A stretch of 64,000 bases of DNA from Theristus sp. LFF4_11 (taxonomy: Eukaryota > Nematoda > Chromadorea > Monhysterida > Xyalidae), in the NCBI GenBank assembly GCA_030248135.1, contig JASANC010002819.1, forward strand, positions 62,001-126,000, read 5' to 3'. Both the position numbers and the translations under genes were made by a program. Each line of letters begins with the position of its first letter. Positions within the stretch are counted from its first letter, which is position 1. Below are positions 30,162 to 41,510 of the stretch, piece after piece. Below the pieces are notes generated by a model. It ran no database searches and was not told the DNA's origin. It was given only the letters and a program-made list of their open reading frames with translations.

Positions 30162-31185
30162 CATAGTTGTTCCAAAGCCGAGGGGTTGGGCCTGGGGGGG
30201 GGCCGATATAGATAGCTGGAGTAGGGTTGTTAAACAAAAATGAAATTTAAAAAAAAAAAGTGATTAAAAAAAAACAAAAATGCCGATTTTTTTTTTTTTT
30301 AAATTCGAAAAATTTTCCTCTAATATGCTCTGAAAACCTCAATTTTGGCACAATTTTTCGAAAGTTCAACAAAAATTTTCTTTGATTTTACCTCGTAAAA
30401 CCTTTAGCAGTCGATTTTGGGCCGTTTTACCGACTGATTTTAGGCTTCGACAACATCTGCGATGAAGTTTTTGAGCGTCCCAAAGCTTAGCCTACCATTT
30501 CCGATGCAGATAAGGTGACGATTCGCCTCGCAGAGCGTCCGATTGTGCTCGCTGCTCCGTTTGCAAGCGCTACGTTGTCTGGTTGCTGCTTCGTGTCGTG
30601 TCATCGCGACACCATCAGAAGAATTGATCGAATTTCAAGGCGGTATGTTTGTCTTCACTTTAGCATTAGCTTAGCTGGGGACAATTAGTGACGTTTTGGA
30701 GGTCAAAACACAAGAAGAGGCATGGTGACGGTTTGGAAAAGGGGTAATTGAGGTCACCAAAACAAAATCTGCAAAGTTCCGCCATACGGGAGTCATTCGG
30801 GAGGCGCTTGCATATCATATGTGGTTCTTCGGACTCCCTGATTGATTTAGCACAACTTTGATTTTTGAAATTTTAAAAAAAAAAAAATTAAAAAAAAAAC
30901 AAAAATGACGATTTTTGTTTTTTTTAACAACCCTAAGCTGGAGCAAATTTTCCAGATAGATAGATAGCTGGAAAATTTTGGGGGGGGCCGCGGGGGGGAC
31001 CATGTGACTTTGGAGTTTGGGGGGGGCGGTCAAAATTTTGAAATTTGATAGATAGATAGCTAAAACGCTAAAAAGCTATAAAAACAGCAAAATAATGCTA
31101 AAAATACACTAAAAATCAAGTACAAACGCGTATTTTACCTAAAATTAGCGAAATTTTCAAGAATTACGAGCCGTGTGCACGCGCG
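30162..31185. repeat. CATAGTTGTT-family repeat, interrupted by a hAT-like MITE
   Basis: The left part (CATAGTTGTTCC...gatagctggag) runs into the MITE at 30222 and resumes at 30936 (agctggagcaaattttccag). Without the MITE it matches the continuous copy at 62556-62990 (gatagctggagcaaattttccagatag). This directly shows a nested insertion. The right end is not well defined. Confidence 0.65.
30222..30935. mobile_element. hAT-like non-autonomous element, family B, copy 1 (8-bp TSD)
   Basis: 714 bp with terminal inverted repeats TAGGGTTGTTAAA / TTTAACAACCCTA and a perfect 8-bp target duplication AGCTGGAG at 30214-30221 and 30936-30943. It has no transposase. 8-bp duplications and short TIRs fit the hAT superfamily. 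The internal sequence (tttaccgactgatttt..., ggaggcgcttgcatatcat) is shared with 40557-41263. Confidence 0.9.
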
Positions 31186-31261
31186 CTAGTGGATCATGAG
31201 CAATGAGCAATGCAGATGCGGGGCAGGTGCATATCATAATGAAGCGTTGCGCATTCGAACC

Positions 31262-32308
31262 TAGGGTTAGGGGCTTTGAAAAAAAAAATTTTTTTTATTT
31301 TTTTTTTCGTTTTTTTTTTTTAAAAAAAATTTGGATTTTTTTTTTCAAACTTAAAAAAAAATTGAAAATTTTTTCTTCTACTTTGCTCTGAAAATTCGAT
31401 TTATGGCATAATTTTTTGAAAGTTCAAACCAAATTTTCTTCCCAACTTCTTTGTGTGCTTAGGTAAATGTCATTATTTGGTCATTTTGACCGACGTACTC
31501 CATGTTTTTCGATTTGGATGACTTCTAGAGTCAATTTTTAGCGTTGAAATGACTTAACTGAATTGAAATATCGTTTCAGAAATCGTTTTCTTGCAACTTA
31601 GAACATGTTTTTCAGTCGGTAGGCCATGAGATGAACATGATATCTTGTTGATTGGCGTATGTTATAGGTCTACAATGGAGTTGTGCGATATATTGTTAAA
31701 CAATTTGAGCGGAGATGTTGGTTAATACCACATCACACGACCGTTTTTCAGATACCCGATAACATGGCCACATGTTAAAACTTGCGTGCTGAGCTAAACT
31801 AACGTGTTAAACTTGCGTCTGTCAGTTGCCCGCAACGTGATCGCGAAATCATGGTACGTGTTTTCGATACGATGATTTGAAGAGTGGGCTCTCGCCATGT
31901 GGCAGATAGCATAGCTGGTTGAACCTGAAAGTAAGTGTCTTGGGGGGGGGCGACCGGGTCGACAGGGGTTGCCGACTTAGCTACAGCAAACAGGAATTTT
32001 TGAACACAGTCAAATTTTGGTAATTTTCTAAAGAGGAACCACTAAGAACGGTTCAATATTCAAGTACACGTGAAAAATTGCCCTGTTTTACTGTTGAAAA
32101 TGCAACTTTCCCTCTATGAAATGGACATAATTTCAATAAAACACGATTTTCGCTCTTATAGTTTCCCGGATCGTTCTGAAAATAGTCTAGATGAACTCAG
32201 CTCGACGAGACGCTTCGAACGAACCTAACTTGTAAAAAAAAATTTTTTTTTTAAAAAAATTTTTTTTTAATTTAAAAAAAATTCGGATTTTTTTTTCCCC
32301 TAACCCTA
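31262..32308 (+). mobile_element. hAT-like non-autonomous element, family A, copy 2 (8-bp TSD)
   Basis: 1047 bp, ends TAGGGTTAGGGG and CCCCTAACCCTA, with a perfect 8-bp duplication TTCGAACC at 31254-31261 and 32309-32316. Both subterminal regions are A/T homopolymer-rich. The unique core (about 31400-32200) matches 39640-40460 in the same orientation and 29201-30000 inverted. No ORF suggests a transposase. Confidence 0.92.
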
Positions 32309-33245
32309 TTCGAACCGCGCTGACGCGCTGAGTTCGAACATGGCACTTTCAGAATAAAATAAAGCTGTTTTGACACAAAATTGAAAATTAGCCTCCTTTC
32401 AATTTGGACCTACCTTTTGCAGCATGTGGATCCAAACCCAGGTCGTGATTCTTGTTCCAAATGATTTTTCTGTGTTCCACAGTACTTTCTTGAATATTTC
32501 AGATAGAAAACGCACCGGTTCACGTTGTTGTTGTTGCGAAAACGCCGCGCTTCTTCAAGACGACAAATCGGCAACACCCAAGAGTTGACAAGCAGGTTTC
32601 TACCAATTTGAAGCGTAAAAACAAGGTAATTTACTGCTTTTTAGTCTGTTAACGAGCTCATGAAACCAATTGTAAATGCTTCTATCGGTATCTGAACTTT
32701 TCTCGTCGATCTTTGACCTAAAAGTAGCCCACGGTTCATATTTATGTTGATACACTAAACCAGGATAGCCCATGGTTCATATTTATGTTGATACGGTATG
32801 GCCGGTTAAACATGGCAGCTTTTTTCAGGGTGCAAGGAGAGCGCGAATTTTGAATGAAAGAAAAAAGACGTTCAGAAGCTGAATTGTGTGCCAAATTTGA
32901 TGCGTTTTTTAAACTAATGGATGATCCGCGCTATTCTGTTCATTCTTTATCCCTTGTACACATGATTGGGAATAACGTTGGCTTTTTTGAAAAAGACAAC
33001 TCCTAGTCTGCGGCTGATATGTATTTCACAAATTCAGTTTCACACACAAAGCCCATTTTTCACTTTTGCGACATATATAATTTTGCGATATCATCCACCT
33101 GATAGTTCGAAAGAAATTTTGGGGTAAAAAACCGTTTTTGTTTATTTCCGAAAGAAAAACTAGAAAAAACGTGTGCTTCAAATATTAAAAAATATTAAAA
33201 ACGTTTTTTGGGGGAAAACCGGTTTTATTTCTTATGCCAACCCTA

Positions 33246-33301
33246 TGCATACCGTGATCACCAACCAATCAGCTGATTCGCTACAATTTAGAGTTCGACT
33301 G
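33246..33301. mobile_element. Half copy of the TA-type MITE
   Basis: Only the right half survives (gcataccgtgatcacc...GAGTTCGACTG followed by TA). It lies just upstream of the eIF2-alpha gene. A tttgcag acceptor-like site follows at about 33335. Confidence 0.7.
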
Positions 33302-33463
33302 TATTTGTTATTTTGAATTTCAATTTCAACTTTGCAGGCTCTCTCTCGGTGGCGTAATGTTCAGTTTTTGAAACAGCAAAACATAGACGAAATTGACGGG
33401 ATATATTTATCAAAACCATTCATACAAAAGAGTTTACAAATAACGCGAATTCACAACAAAAAG

Positions 33464-36055
33464 ATGGTGTTGTCGTGCCGATTTTATGCGGAAAGATTCC
33501 CGGAGATCGACGACACGGTCATGGTGAATGTTCGTTCAATCCAAGAAATGGGCGCTTACGTCAGTTTGCTCGAATACAACAACATAGGTTTGTTTTTGTT
33601 TTCGTTTTTTTGTGATGTCAAAAGTTACTTGGGGTTGACAATGTGCAGGGTGGTGCAAAACAATTTTGGATTTCAAACTGCTTCATTTCGCTCAAGTCTG
33701 GTTTGAGGTATGAGGCTAAAAGTTGAAAAAATTGCAGAACTAAGGTTCCATTTTTCCCATTTTTTGACAATTTTTTCTGGATTTGCTAAATGTTTTTGTC
33801 ACCGTTTTTCAAAAAAGTGATTAAATGAACATTCACAATTTTCAAGTTTTTGGCTCATATCATTCTGAATAAATGTTCACATAATCATGCAATTTTTTTC
33901 GGGAAGGCCTGCACTTCTTCCACCTGTTTATTAGAACCACCGATGTTAGTTTTCAACTGATTTTGGTTCAGTTGCTCAATGTGAGAGCCACCATGTCGAA
34001 ATTTCAATGGCGGCACCCATCCAATGTCGAAAGCTAATCACATCACTTTTGGTGCATTCAAGTGTATGCGTCAATCTTGCAAACATCACATTTTTTTCCT
34101 TCAAAACCTTAGTATCTGTTTGTTTGCAGTGCATGATCCAGTTATTTCAAATGTCATCAGCAGCAAACGGAAGTTACCTTGTGCTGGACTTTTAATAGCA
34201 GCATCCTTTCGGTCAAAAAATGAATTTTCTCATCTTTTTCAAAACAATTAAAAAAACGGATAAAGAGAAAGGACAAAATATTGTAAATGCGAACATAAGT
34301 TCTGTAAAATTTCCAAATTTCGGAGCCAAGCCTCAAACCAGACGCGAGATAGGGCAATTTGAAATCCGGTAGTTTCTTGGCGGCCCCTACGATCAACCAA
34401 CACAGCATAATTGTTCAATCTCAATGCAGAGTCGAATGCACATGTTTCGTGTTTGGTTGAGTCGCAGGCCGTGCAGCTGATTGATGGTTGAATTCTGTTT
34501 CAGAAGGCATGATTCTGCTGAGTGAACTGTCGCGAAGGCGCATTCGATCGGTGAACAAATTGGTGCGCGTTGGTCGCAACGAGTGTGTTGTGGTCATCAG
34601 AGTCGACAACAACAAAGGTGCGCTGAAGTTTATGGCCACTGTTGTTCGATCGACTTCACAGCGACTTATCGAACTGAGTCAATCTGTCAGTGACACTCAC
34701 TGAGCGAACTCGACTTTCAGGCTACATCGACTTGTCGAAACGGCGCGTTTACACGAAGGACTTGCTGCAGTGCGAGGATCGCTTTGCGAAGGCAAAGGCC
34801 GTGAACAGCATTCTGCGGCATGTCGCCGAAAAGCTCGGCTATGACTCGGACGAACAGCTGGAGGATTTGTACGAGCGAACTGCGTGGCACTTTGACAAAC
34901 AACAGAAGCGCAAGGCTGCTGCGTATGACGTCTTCAAAAAGGCCATTCAGTTCGTCCAATAGCGTTTGCACATTCAAAGAGTATTGGACATAAATTCGGG
35001 TTGTTCAATTGCAGAGATCCATCAGTGCTGAACGAATGTGACATCACCGATGACGTCATGGAGGTGCTGCTAGAGGACATTCGAAAACGACTCACGCCGC
35101 AAGCGGTGAAAATCAGAGCAGGTTGCAAAGGAACGGTTGCAGCATGCAGCCGTGCACAAATCTGTGTCGTCGTGAGATCAAGCAAACTTTGTGAGCTTGT
35201 CAACAAAAGTGACACTTTCAATTGCAGACGTTCAAGTTAGCTGCTTCACATACGAGGGCGTGGAGGCAGTGAAAAGTGCTCTCAAGGAGGGATTCAAGTT
35301 TTCCACGGAAGAAATGCCCATAAAAGTTGGTGTCACTGTCATTGGAAAACATTTAGGAATTGCTTCGGAGATGGGGAATATATAACTGTGCTGTGCATGA
35401 ACATGTTTGCATGTGACATCACCACAACAGCAATCTGCAGATCAATCTGATTGCCCCGCCTGATTATGTGATCACGACAAACACGTACGAGCGTGCTGAA
35501 GGCCTCTCAACTGTGAGTGCAGCAGTGGAGAAAATCAAAGATGCCATCGAGTCAGCCGGTGGCGAGTTCAAGATCATCCAGCCGGTTGGTGCACCCGTCT
35601 GCTGCTGACAGCTGATGCCGAGCGGTGTTGTTTTCTGAATGTCCCATTTCGCAGCGGAAGGTTGCTGGTGCGACAGTGACGCAGCAGCCATTGGCTGACG
35701 ACCAAGGCACATGCAACAACCAACCGCACAATAACGACACACTGTCTCTCACTAACCGCAGACGTTGTGCTTTTTTTCTGCAAACTGCAGGCACGTGTGG
35801 TGACAGACCAAGAGCACGAGGACACGATTCGCAAGCGACTGGAGGAGCTTGGCCTGGATGATGGGGAGGAGGAAAACGAGGAGGGCATGACCGCACCAAA
35901 GGAACTCGATGAACAGGTTCAGAGAGCTCTCAGTTTTATTCGGACACCCGAAGATTCATATTTTGATCAATCAATCTTCATTTATCCACCTAAACCAGGC
36001 TGATGCCCAAGACCAGAATGCTGCCACGACAAATGGAAACGCATCTGATAACTGA
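33464..36055 (+). CDS. EIF2S1: Translation initiation factor eIF2 subunit alpha
   Basis: The alpha subunit of the eIF2-GTP-Met-tRNAi ternary complex, and target of stress kinases. Eight exons keep frame: 33464-33587, 34504-34617, 34721-34949, 35015-35121, 35228-35325, 35441-35584, 35791-35916, 35999-36055, giving 332 residues (human 315). The S1 domain is clear ([20 protein letters not shown]). The regulatory loop [12 protein letters not shown] places the phosphorylated serine at residue 51 of this model, equivalent to the classical Ser51. The helical domain ([19 protein letters not shown]) and C-terminal alpha/beta domain ([25 protein letters not shown]) follow, with an acidic tail. The ATG at 33464 gives the conserved VLSCRFY start; the in-frame upstream sequence is 5' UTR. 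Intron 1 carries a transposon relic. Read-through instead of the last splice would end at 36003. Confidence 0.96.
33650..34385. mobile_element. Diverged inverted-repeat element in eIF2-alpha intron 1
   Basis: The ends share an imperfect inverted repeat of about 70 bp (left: GGATTTCAAACTGC...GTCTGGTTTGAGG; right, complemented: GGATTTCAAATTGC...GTCTGGTTTGAGG). A related pair flanks 36360-36955. I see no coding sequence or clear target duplication. Confidence 0.55.
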
Positions 36056-36359
36056 TGAAATTTTGCCTTTTTGTTGTTGGCCGATTGATTTTGTTTTTGT
36101 GATAAATATTTGTGACAACACATTCGGTTTTGTTATTTCTTCTGTTTTAGGGCACGATTCTCGGCTTGAATGAAATGATTTACTTATAGATGGCCTGATG
36201 CTGTTTTTCAGTAAATTTGAAATCGATCTTGAAACTTTCCAGGATGAATCATTTCGTTCGTTTTACATTTCATTGCTGATAAAGCGTATTTTTGATTTGA
36301 AGTACAAAACAAAACATCCCAACATACAAAAATTCTCACAGTTTCGTCACATCTCCGGC

Positions 36360-36955
36360 GTGGGCCAAAAAACCTGCCGGTTTTCAAATTGTTTTATCTC
36401 TAGTCTGGTTGGAGCGGAGGTATGGGTCTGAAATGTTACAGAACTTATTCGCAATTTTTTAACAAAGGGTTTTTAATCGTTTTTTTTATTCCGGATTGTT
36501 TTAAACTTAAAAGCTCTGAAAATTCGCAACTTTTAATTTATTTGTTCGCGCGCCGGTTCCGGAATCCCTGAGGTACCAAACTCCGGCGGAAACGGGCAAT
36601 ACTGCCCCGAGCCCAATTTACCCTCGGCTCTGAAGAGAGTAGACCATTAGATGTTGTTGGTCACTAGTTTCTCCATTGTGTGTCTTGTCCGCAGCGAGGT
36701 TCGAACTTTCCACCTACAGAACGGTAGACGAAAGCCCTACACCTGCGCTACAGACGCGACTTTTGGTTTGTGTTTTCAATACGTTTCCAAAGTCCACGCG
36801 TAAGTGTTTTGAAAAGCGGGTCTTTGCCATGGTGGCAGCATGGGTGGCTGAAACTAAGTGTCTTGGGGGACGGGCAAAGTTGTTCTCGGGGGGGGGGGGG
36901 CTAGAAATGCGAGATAGGGCAATTTGAAATCCGGCAGTTTTTCTGCCCTCCTTGT
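36360..36955. repeat. Related inverted-repeat element downstream of eIF2-alpha
   Basis: The left end (CTGCCGGTTTTCAAATTG) and the right end (CAATTTGAAATCCGGCAG) are inverted and resemble the ends of the intron 1 element. It encloses a tRNA-derived SINE on the minus strand and a poly-G run near 36890. Confidence 0.5.
36545..36762 (-). mobile_element. tRNA-derived SINE
   Basis: On the minus strand the head reads GCGTCTGTAGCGCAGGTG at the A-box position and, ~50 nt on, AGTTCGAACC as B box (complement at 36697-36711). An anticodon-arm-like CTTCGTCTACCG stretch lies between. The pol III boxes, their spacing and an unrelated ~150-nt body are typical of a tRNA-derived SINE. The acceptor stem does not close, so it is not a functional tRNA gene. 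Confidence 0.65.
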
Positions 36956-37901
36956 AGATGAACCAATCAATCAACTCACCACCTCATTTTTTCAAGGACA
37001 CGCACGCAATAGAATACCATAACTTTAGTTCTACCATCACCCAAAATATAGAAAAACTGTTCAACGCAAACATACAAACGTATACCTTTTGCTCGTTTAA
37101 GAAGGAACCGTGATGAAAAACGACGGCGACGCTTAGATATTAGCAAAAAAACACCTGTGATATGAAGTGCAGCAAAAGCAACAACATAGATTACAGAAAA
37201 TTAAGAACAGTACAAGGAAACAGAAGTGTGCGAAAAATAGCATCCAAATACCAAGCGAATTAAGTTAACTGACAAACAAATGTTGTTCTTGAGGTGCTCT
37301 TTGTAACTTTAAGATTTCCAACACCAAGGCACACATCCGTAACTACAGTTTTACAGAAACTTGCAATTTTACCTTTTTTGTTTTATCGCTAAAAAATTGT
37401 GGGTGTTGCCAGCAGTACAATGTGGTACAAAGGCGCGCTCAACCCCCAATTTCGAGCGTCGCAGCTCAACCAATCCTCAAAATTTCAGCTTCAATTTCAA
37501 CCGAAAAATTTAAATGTGAAAAACGGAACCTTTCATTTTTGAAACTTTCCCGTCCAAAATTTTTGAAACGAAACCTTGATAAAGTGTGCACGTTAAAAAC
37601 TGGGGGCCGCGTTCTGCCCCATACAGCCAGTATTACCAAAATGAAAAGGGCCAAGTTGTCTTTAAAACAAGCTACACCTACACCGGCTACAATGATGCAT
37701 TGTGAATACATTTCTGTTGAGATTGAAAAAGAGAAAACGATTTAAAAATCACGAATCGATTTCGTAATTCGATAGAATAAAACGCTGCACAATATACATT
37801 TCAGGGGCACCGTGCTGAACAGGTGCGCCGCACGTCCCATCGAGCATTTACGAAACATCTGGAAATATTGAAGTTTGAGCATTGCACTGAGAACATGTCA
37901 T

Positions 37902-39170
37902 TCACGGTTCAAATACAATCAAATTATAAGGTAAATCTGCTGGGCGTTTCGCCAATTATTCGTTGGACGCCGACACCGTAAACAACAAATTTGAAAACTG
38001 AGTAACTTACATGATAAATTATCGGTGTTCTCGTCCATTTTTCGTCGAATCTGATCTTCGGTGAACTTGCAAAATGTTTCGTATTGTTCTGAAAACGGAT
38101 AATCAGCCATCACCATCACAATGTCACAGAAACCTAATCATAAATCGCAGAACATCCGAAACAACAGCTCACCAGTCAACTTTTGATTGAGCGCCGTTTC
38201 ATATTCGTTGCGCAGACGTACTTCTTGTTCTTTCAACAACCGCTCGCAAATCATGTGCACCTGAAAAAAACAGTGAAGCCCACTTTAGTGAACAATGACA
38301 ATTCAATGACTTTTTTTAATGACAAATCAATGAGTGTCATGGCGAAGAACGTAGTTGTTGTTGTGACACGGTTAAAAAGGTATTTGTTCGTTCAAAGACT
38401 GGTCTTTTTTCAAAGCGTCACCTGTGTCAGAGAAAACTGCGGCTTTTCGAAGATGTCGTCCGTGTCACTGCTCTTCGCTGCATGCTCCATCGTTTTCTTC
38501 GGTGTTTTCTGAGCGCCAGTTTCTTTTTCACCTTCGGAGTCGGACGATGAATTCTGCGGAGAGGCAGGCGTCCGGTACTGCTGAGCACGGCGACGCGGCA
38601 GCAGACGGCGACGACGCAGGTACGACACCTCGGCCTTCAGGTACGACTCCAGTTGACCTGCACAAAGCAACTCGCCCTTGCACTGCGAAATCACTCGATC
38701 CTCACCAAAAATCACCGTTAGTGGCAGAATAAACAACGGACGTGGTGTATGATCATTTATTTTGGTCCCAAGACTCAATGCGCGCATACATAGGTAAACA
38801 GTTTCATGCATGAGGCGGGAAATCTGAATTGGCAAAATGATCCGAGTCCTTTGAATAGGGCCGAGTCACTCAAGCGATTTTGAGTAGCCACATAAAGATT
38901 GAAACTAGTTTCCTTTCTACGTCTGCACACGCATTCAGTCGCAGAATCTAAGAACTTGATAATACCAGAAGAAAGATTTGCGGTGGAGTTGATGGAGGCA
39001 AACGGCGACGACGACGACGCAGGCAGCGAGGCAGCCATTGTGCCAAAGGACGCTCGGAACGGAGAGCAGTGCGCGGAGGTGCGCATGCGCTTGGCGCCCG
39101 GCTCATCGAGCGGCGCGTCCGGACTCATGTACGAGTCCAACGGGCGCTTCAGCGCAACGCCGCACGCCAT
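37902..39170 (-). CDS. AKIRIN: Akirin (nuclear cofactor)
   Basis: Akirins are small nuclear proteins that bridge transcription factors to chromatin remodellers, and act in innate immunity and development. Exons: 39170-38966, 38657-38422, 38260-38173, 38088-38011 and, less surely, 37936-37902, for 213 residues (vertebrate akirins ~190-205). The N-terminus MACGVALKRPLD and the AKRMR basic NLS are diagnostic. The middle has SGQLESYLKAEVSYLRRRR and PQFSLTQVHMICERLLKEQE. The conserved C-terminal helix is NEYETALNQKLTEQYETFCKFTEDQIRR. The last exon (after NLSY) is a guess from splice sites; the family usually ends in SYVS. A Ser-rich acidic insert (NSSSDSEGEKE) separates the conserved parts. Confidence 0.93.
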
Positions 39171-39503
39171 CGCTCCGCTCGCACAACACCGTCACACGGA
39201 GCACACGACAAACCCAATGTTACCACCGCTGAAAGCTCGCGTTCACGCTGGATTATATTTCGTGTTTGTTGGCCGAGTCAATGTCTGAACTCTGAAGAAT
39301 AGACAACAAAGGTTTAGTACATGCAATGCAACTACAAAAAATGTGACATTGTATGCCATCAATGTGAGTTGAATTGTTGGGTTGCGGAGATCAGATGAGA
39401 GTGCGGTTCTGTTGCCGAACATGGCCGCAATCACCACTAACACGCTGTTTTTTAATTTCGGTTTAAACTTGAGACAATATTTCTACGACATCGACATCGC
39501 AAC

Positions 39504-40539
39504 TAGGGTTAGGGGCTTTGAAAAAAAAACTTTTTATATTTTTTTAAATTTTAAATTTTAAATTTCGTTTTTTTAAATTAGGTTTTTTTTTTCAAACTTA
39601 AAAAATTAAAAAATTTTCTTCTACTTTGCTCTGAAAATTCGATTTATGGCATATTTTTTGAAAGTTCAAACCAAATTTTCTTTCCAACTTCTTTGTGTGC
39701 TTAGGTAAATGTCATTATTTGGTCATTTTGACCGACGTACTCCATGTTTTTCGATTTGGATGACTTCTAGGGTCAATTTTTAGCGTTGAAATGACTTAAC
39801 TGAATTGAAATATCGTTTCAGAAATTGTTTTGTTGCAACTTTTTTCAGTTTTTCATTTTCATGTTTTTCATGTTTTTCAGTCGGGGGTAGGCCATGAGAT
39901 GAACATGATATCTTGATTGGCGTATGTTATAGGTCTACAATGGAGTTGTGCGATATATTGTTAAACAATTGGAGCGGAGGTGTTGGTCAATACCACATCA
40001 CACGACCGTTTTTCAGATACCCGATAACATGGCCACATGTTAAAACTTGCGTGCTAAGCTAAACTAACGTGTTAAACTTGCGTCTGTCAGTTGCCCCAAC
40101 GTGATCGCGAAATCATGGTACGTGTTTTCGATACGATGATTAGAAGAGTGGGCTCTCGCCATGTGGCAGATAGCATAGCTGCTTGAACCTGAAAGTGAGT
40201 AAGTGTCTTGGGGGGGGACCGGGTCGACAGGGGTTGCCGACTTAGCTACAGCAAACAGGAATTTTTGAACACAGTCAATTTTTGGTCATTTTCTAAAGAG
40301 GAACAACTAAGAACGGTTCAATATTCAAGTACACGTCAAAAATTGTCCTGTTTTACTGTTGAAAATGCAACTTCCCTCTATGAAATGGACATAATTTTAA
40401 TAAAACACGATTTTCGCTCTTATAGTTTTCCGGATCGGTCGGAATAGTCTAGCTGAACTCAGCTCGACGAGACGCTTCGAACAAACCTAATTTGTAAAAA
40501 AATTTTAATTTAAAAAAAATCCGGATTCCCCCCCCCCTA
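39504..40539 (+). mobile_element. hAT-like non-autonomous element, family A, copy 3 (8-bp TSD)
   Basis: 1036 bp, starts TAGGGTTAGGGG and ends CCCCCCCTA (the terminal TIR is slightly eroded), with a perfect 8-bp duplication ATCGCAAC at 39496-39503 and 40540-40547. Same orientation as copy 2, with small indels and a tgtttttcatgttttt duplication near 39860. Confidence 0.9.
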
Positions 40540-40556
40540 ATCGCAACTCACAAGAG

Positions 40557-41263
40557 TAGGGTTGTTAAACAAAAATCAAAAAAAAATTTTTGAAAAAAAG
40601 TGATTAAAAAAAAACAAAAATGCCGATTTAAAAAAAAATTCGAAAATTTTTTCTCTAATATGCTCTGAAAACCTCAATTTTGGCACAATTTTTCGAAAGT
40701 TCAACAAAAATTTTCTTTGATATTACCTCGTAAAACCTTTAGCAGTCGATTTTGGACCGTTTTACCGACTGATTTCAGGCTTATACAACATCTGCGATGA
40801 AGTTTTTGAGCGTCCAAAAGGTTGGCTTTCCATTTCCGATGCAGATGAGCTGACGATTCGCCTCGCAATCTAAATTTGAGCGTCCAAGCTGCTCCGTTTG
40901 CAATCGTTACGTTGTCTGGTTGCCGTTTCGTGTCCTGCCGTCGCGACACATCATCAGATTTAATCGAATTTCAAGCCGGTATGTGTATTTTCACTTGGGC
41001 TGGGTACAATAAGTGACGTTTTGGGGGTCAAAACACTAGAAGAGGCATGGTAACGGTTTGGAAAAGGGGTAATTGAGGTCACCAAAACAAAATCTCCAAA
41101 GTTCCGCCATACGGGAGTCATTCCGGAGGCGCTTGCATATCATATGTGGTTCTTCGAACTCCCTGATTGATTTAGCACAACTTTGATTTTTGAAATTTTT
41201 TTTTAATTTTTCTTTTAAAACAAAAAAACAAAAATGACGATTTTTGTTTTTTTAACAACCCTA
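40557..41263. mobile_element. hAT-like non-autonomous element, family B, copy 2 (8-bp TSD)
   Basis: 707 bp, TIRs TAGGGTTGTTAAA / TTTAACAACCCTA, with a perfect 8-bp duplication CACAAGAG at 40549-40556 and 41264-41271. It starts one base after the target duplication of the family A element at 39504-40539. Confidence 0.9.
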
Positions 41264-41510
41264 CACAAGAGCAGTATTTTTCTTTTAAATTGTCACTTTT
41301 TGCTCAGAATACAGAGCTGGCGAAAGCAGAAGAACAGAATCGGAGCTACAACAAGACACATTTTTTGCCACAAATGGGTTGTTTGATTTTGTTTGATTTC
41401 ATCGAAACATTCGCTCTTCTTATTGTAATTCAAGTTTCGCATGCTCTGTATTCTGCAAACAAAACTGACATGATTAAAAACAGATCATATTCTGTAGATA
41501 TGATAAATTA

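Noticed and set aside
31262..31273. Telomere-like TAGGGTTAGGGG sequence
   Set aside because: It is the terminal inverted repeat of a hAT-like MITE with an 8-bp target duplication, present as single units, not a telomeric array.
33332..33463. N-terminal extension of eIF2-alpha upstream of the ATG at 33464
   Set aside because: It does not resemble the family, begins without a good ATG, and the conserved VLSCRFY start follows the chosen ATG.
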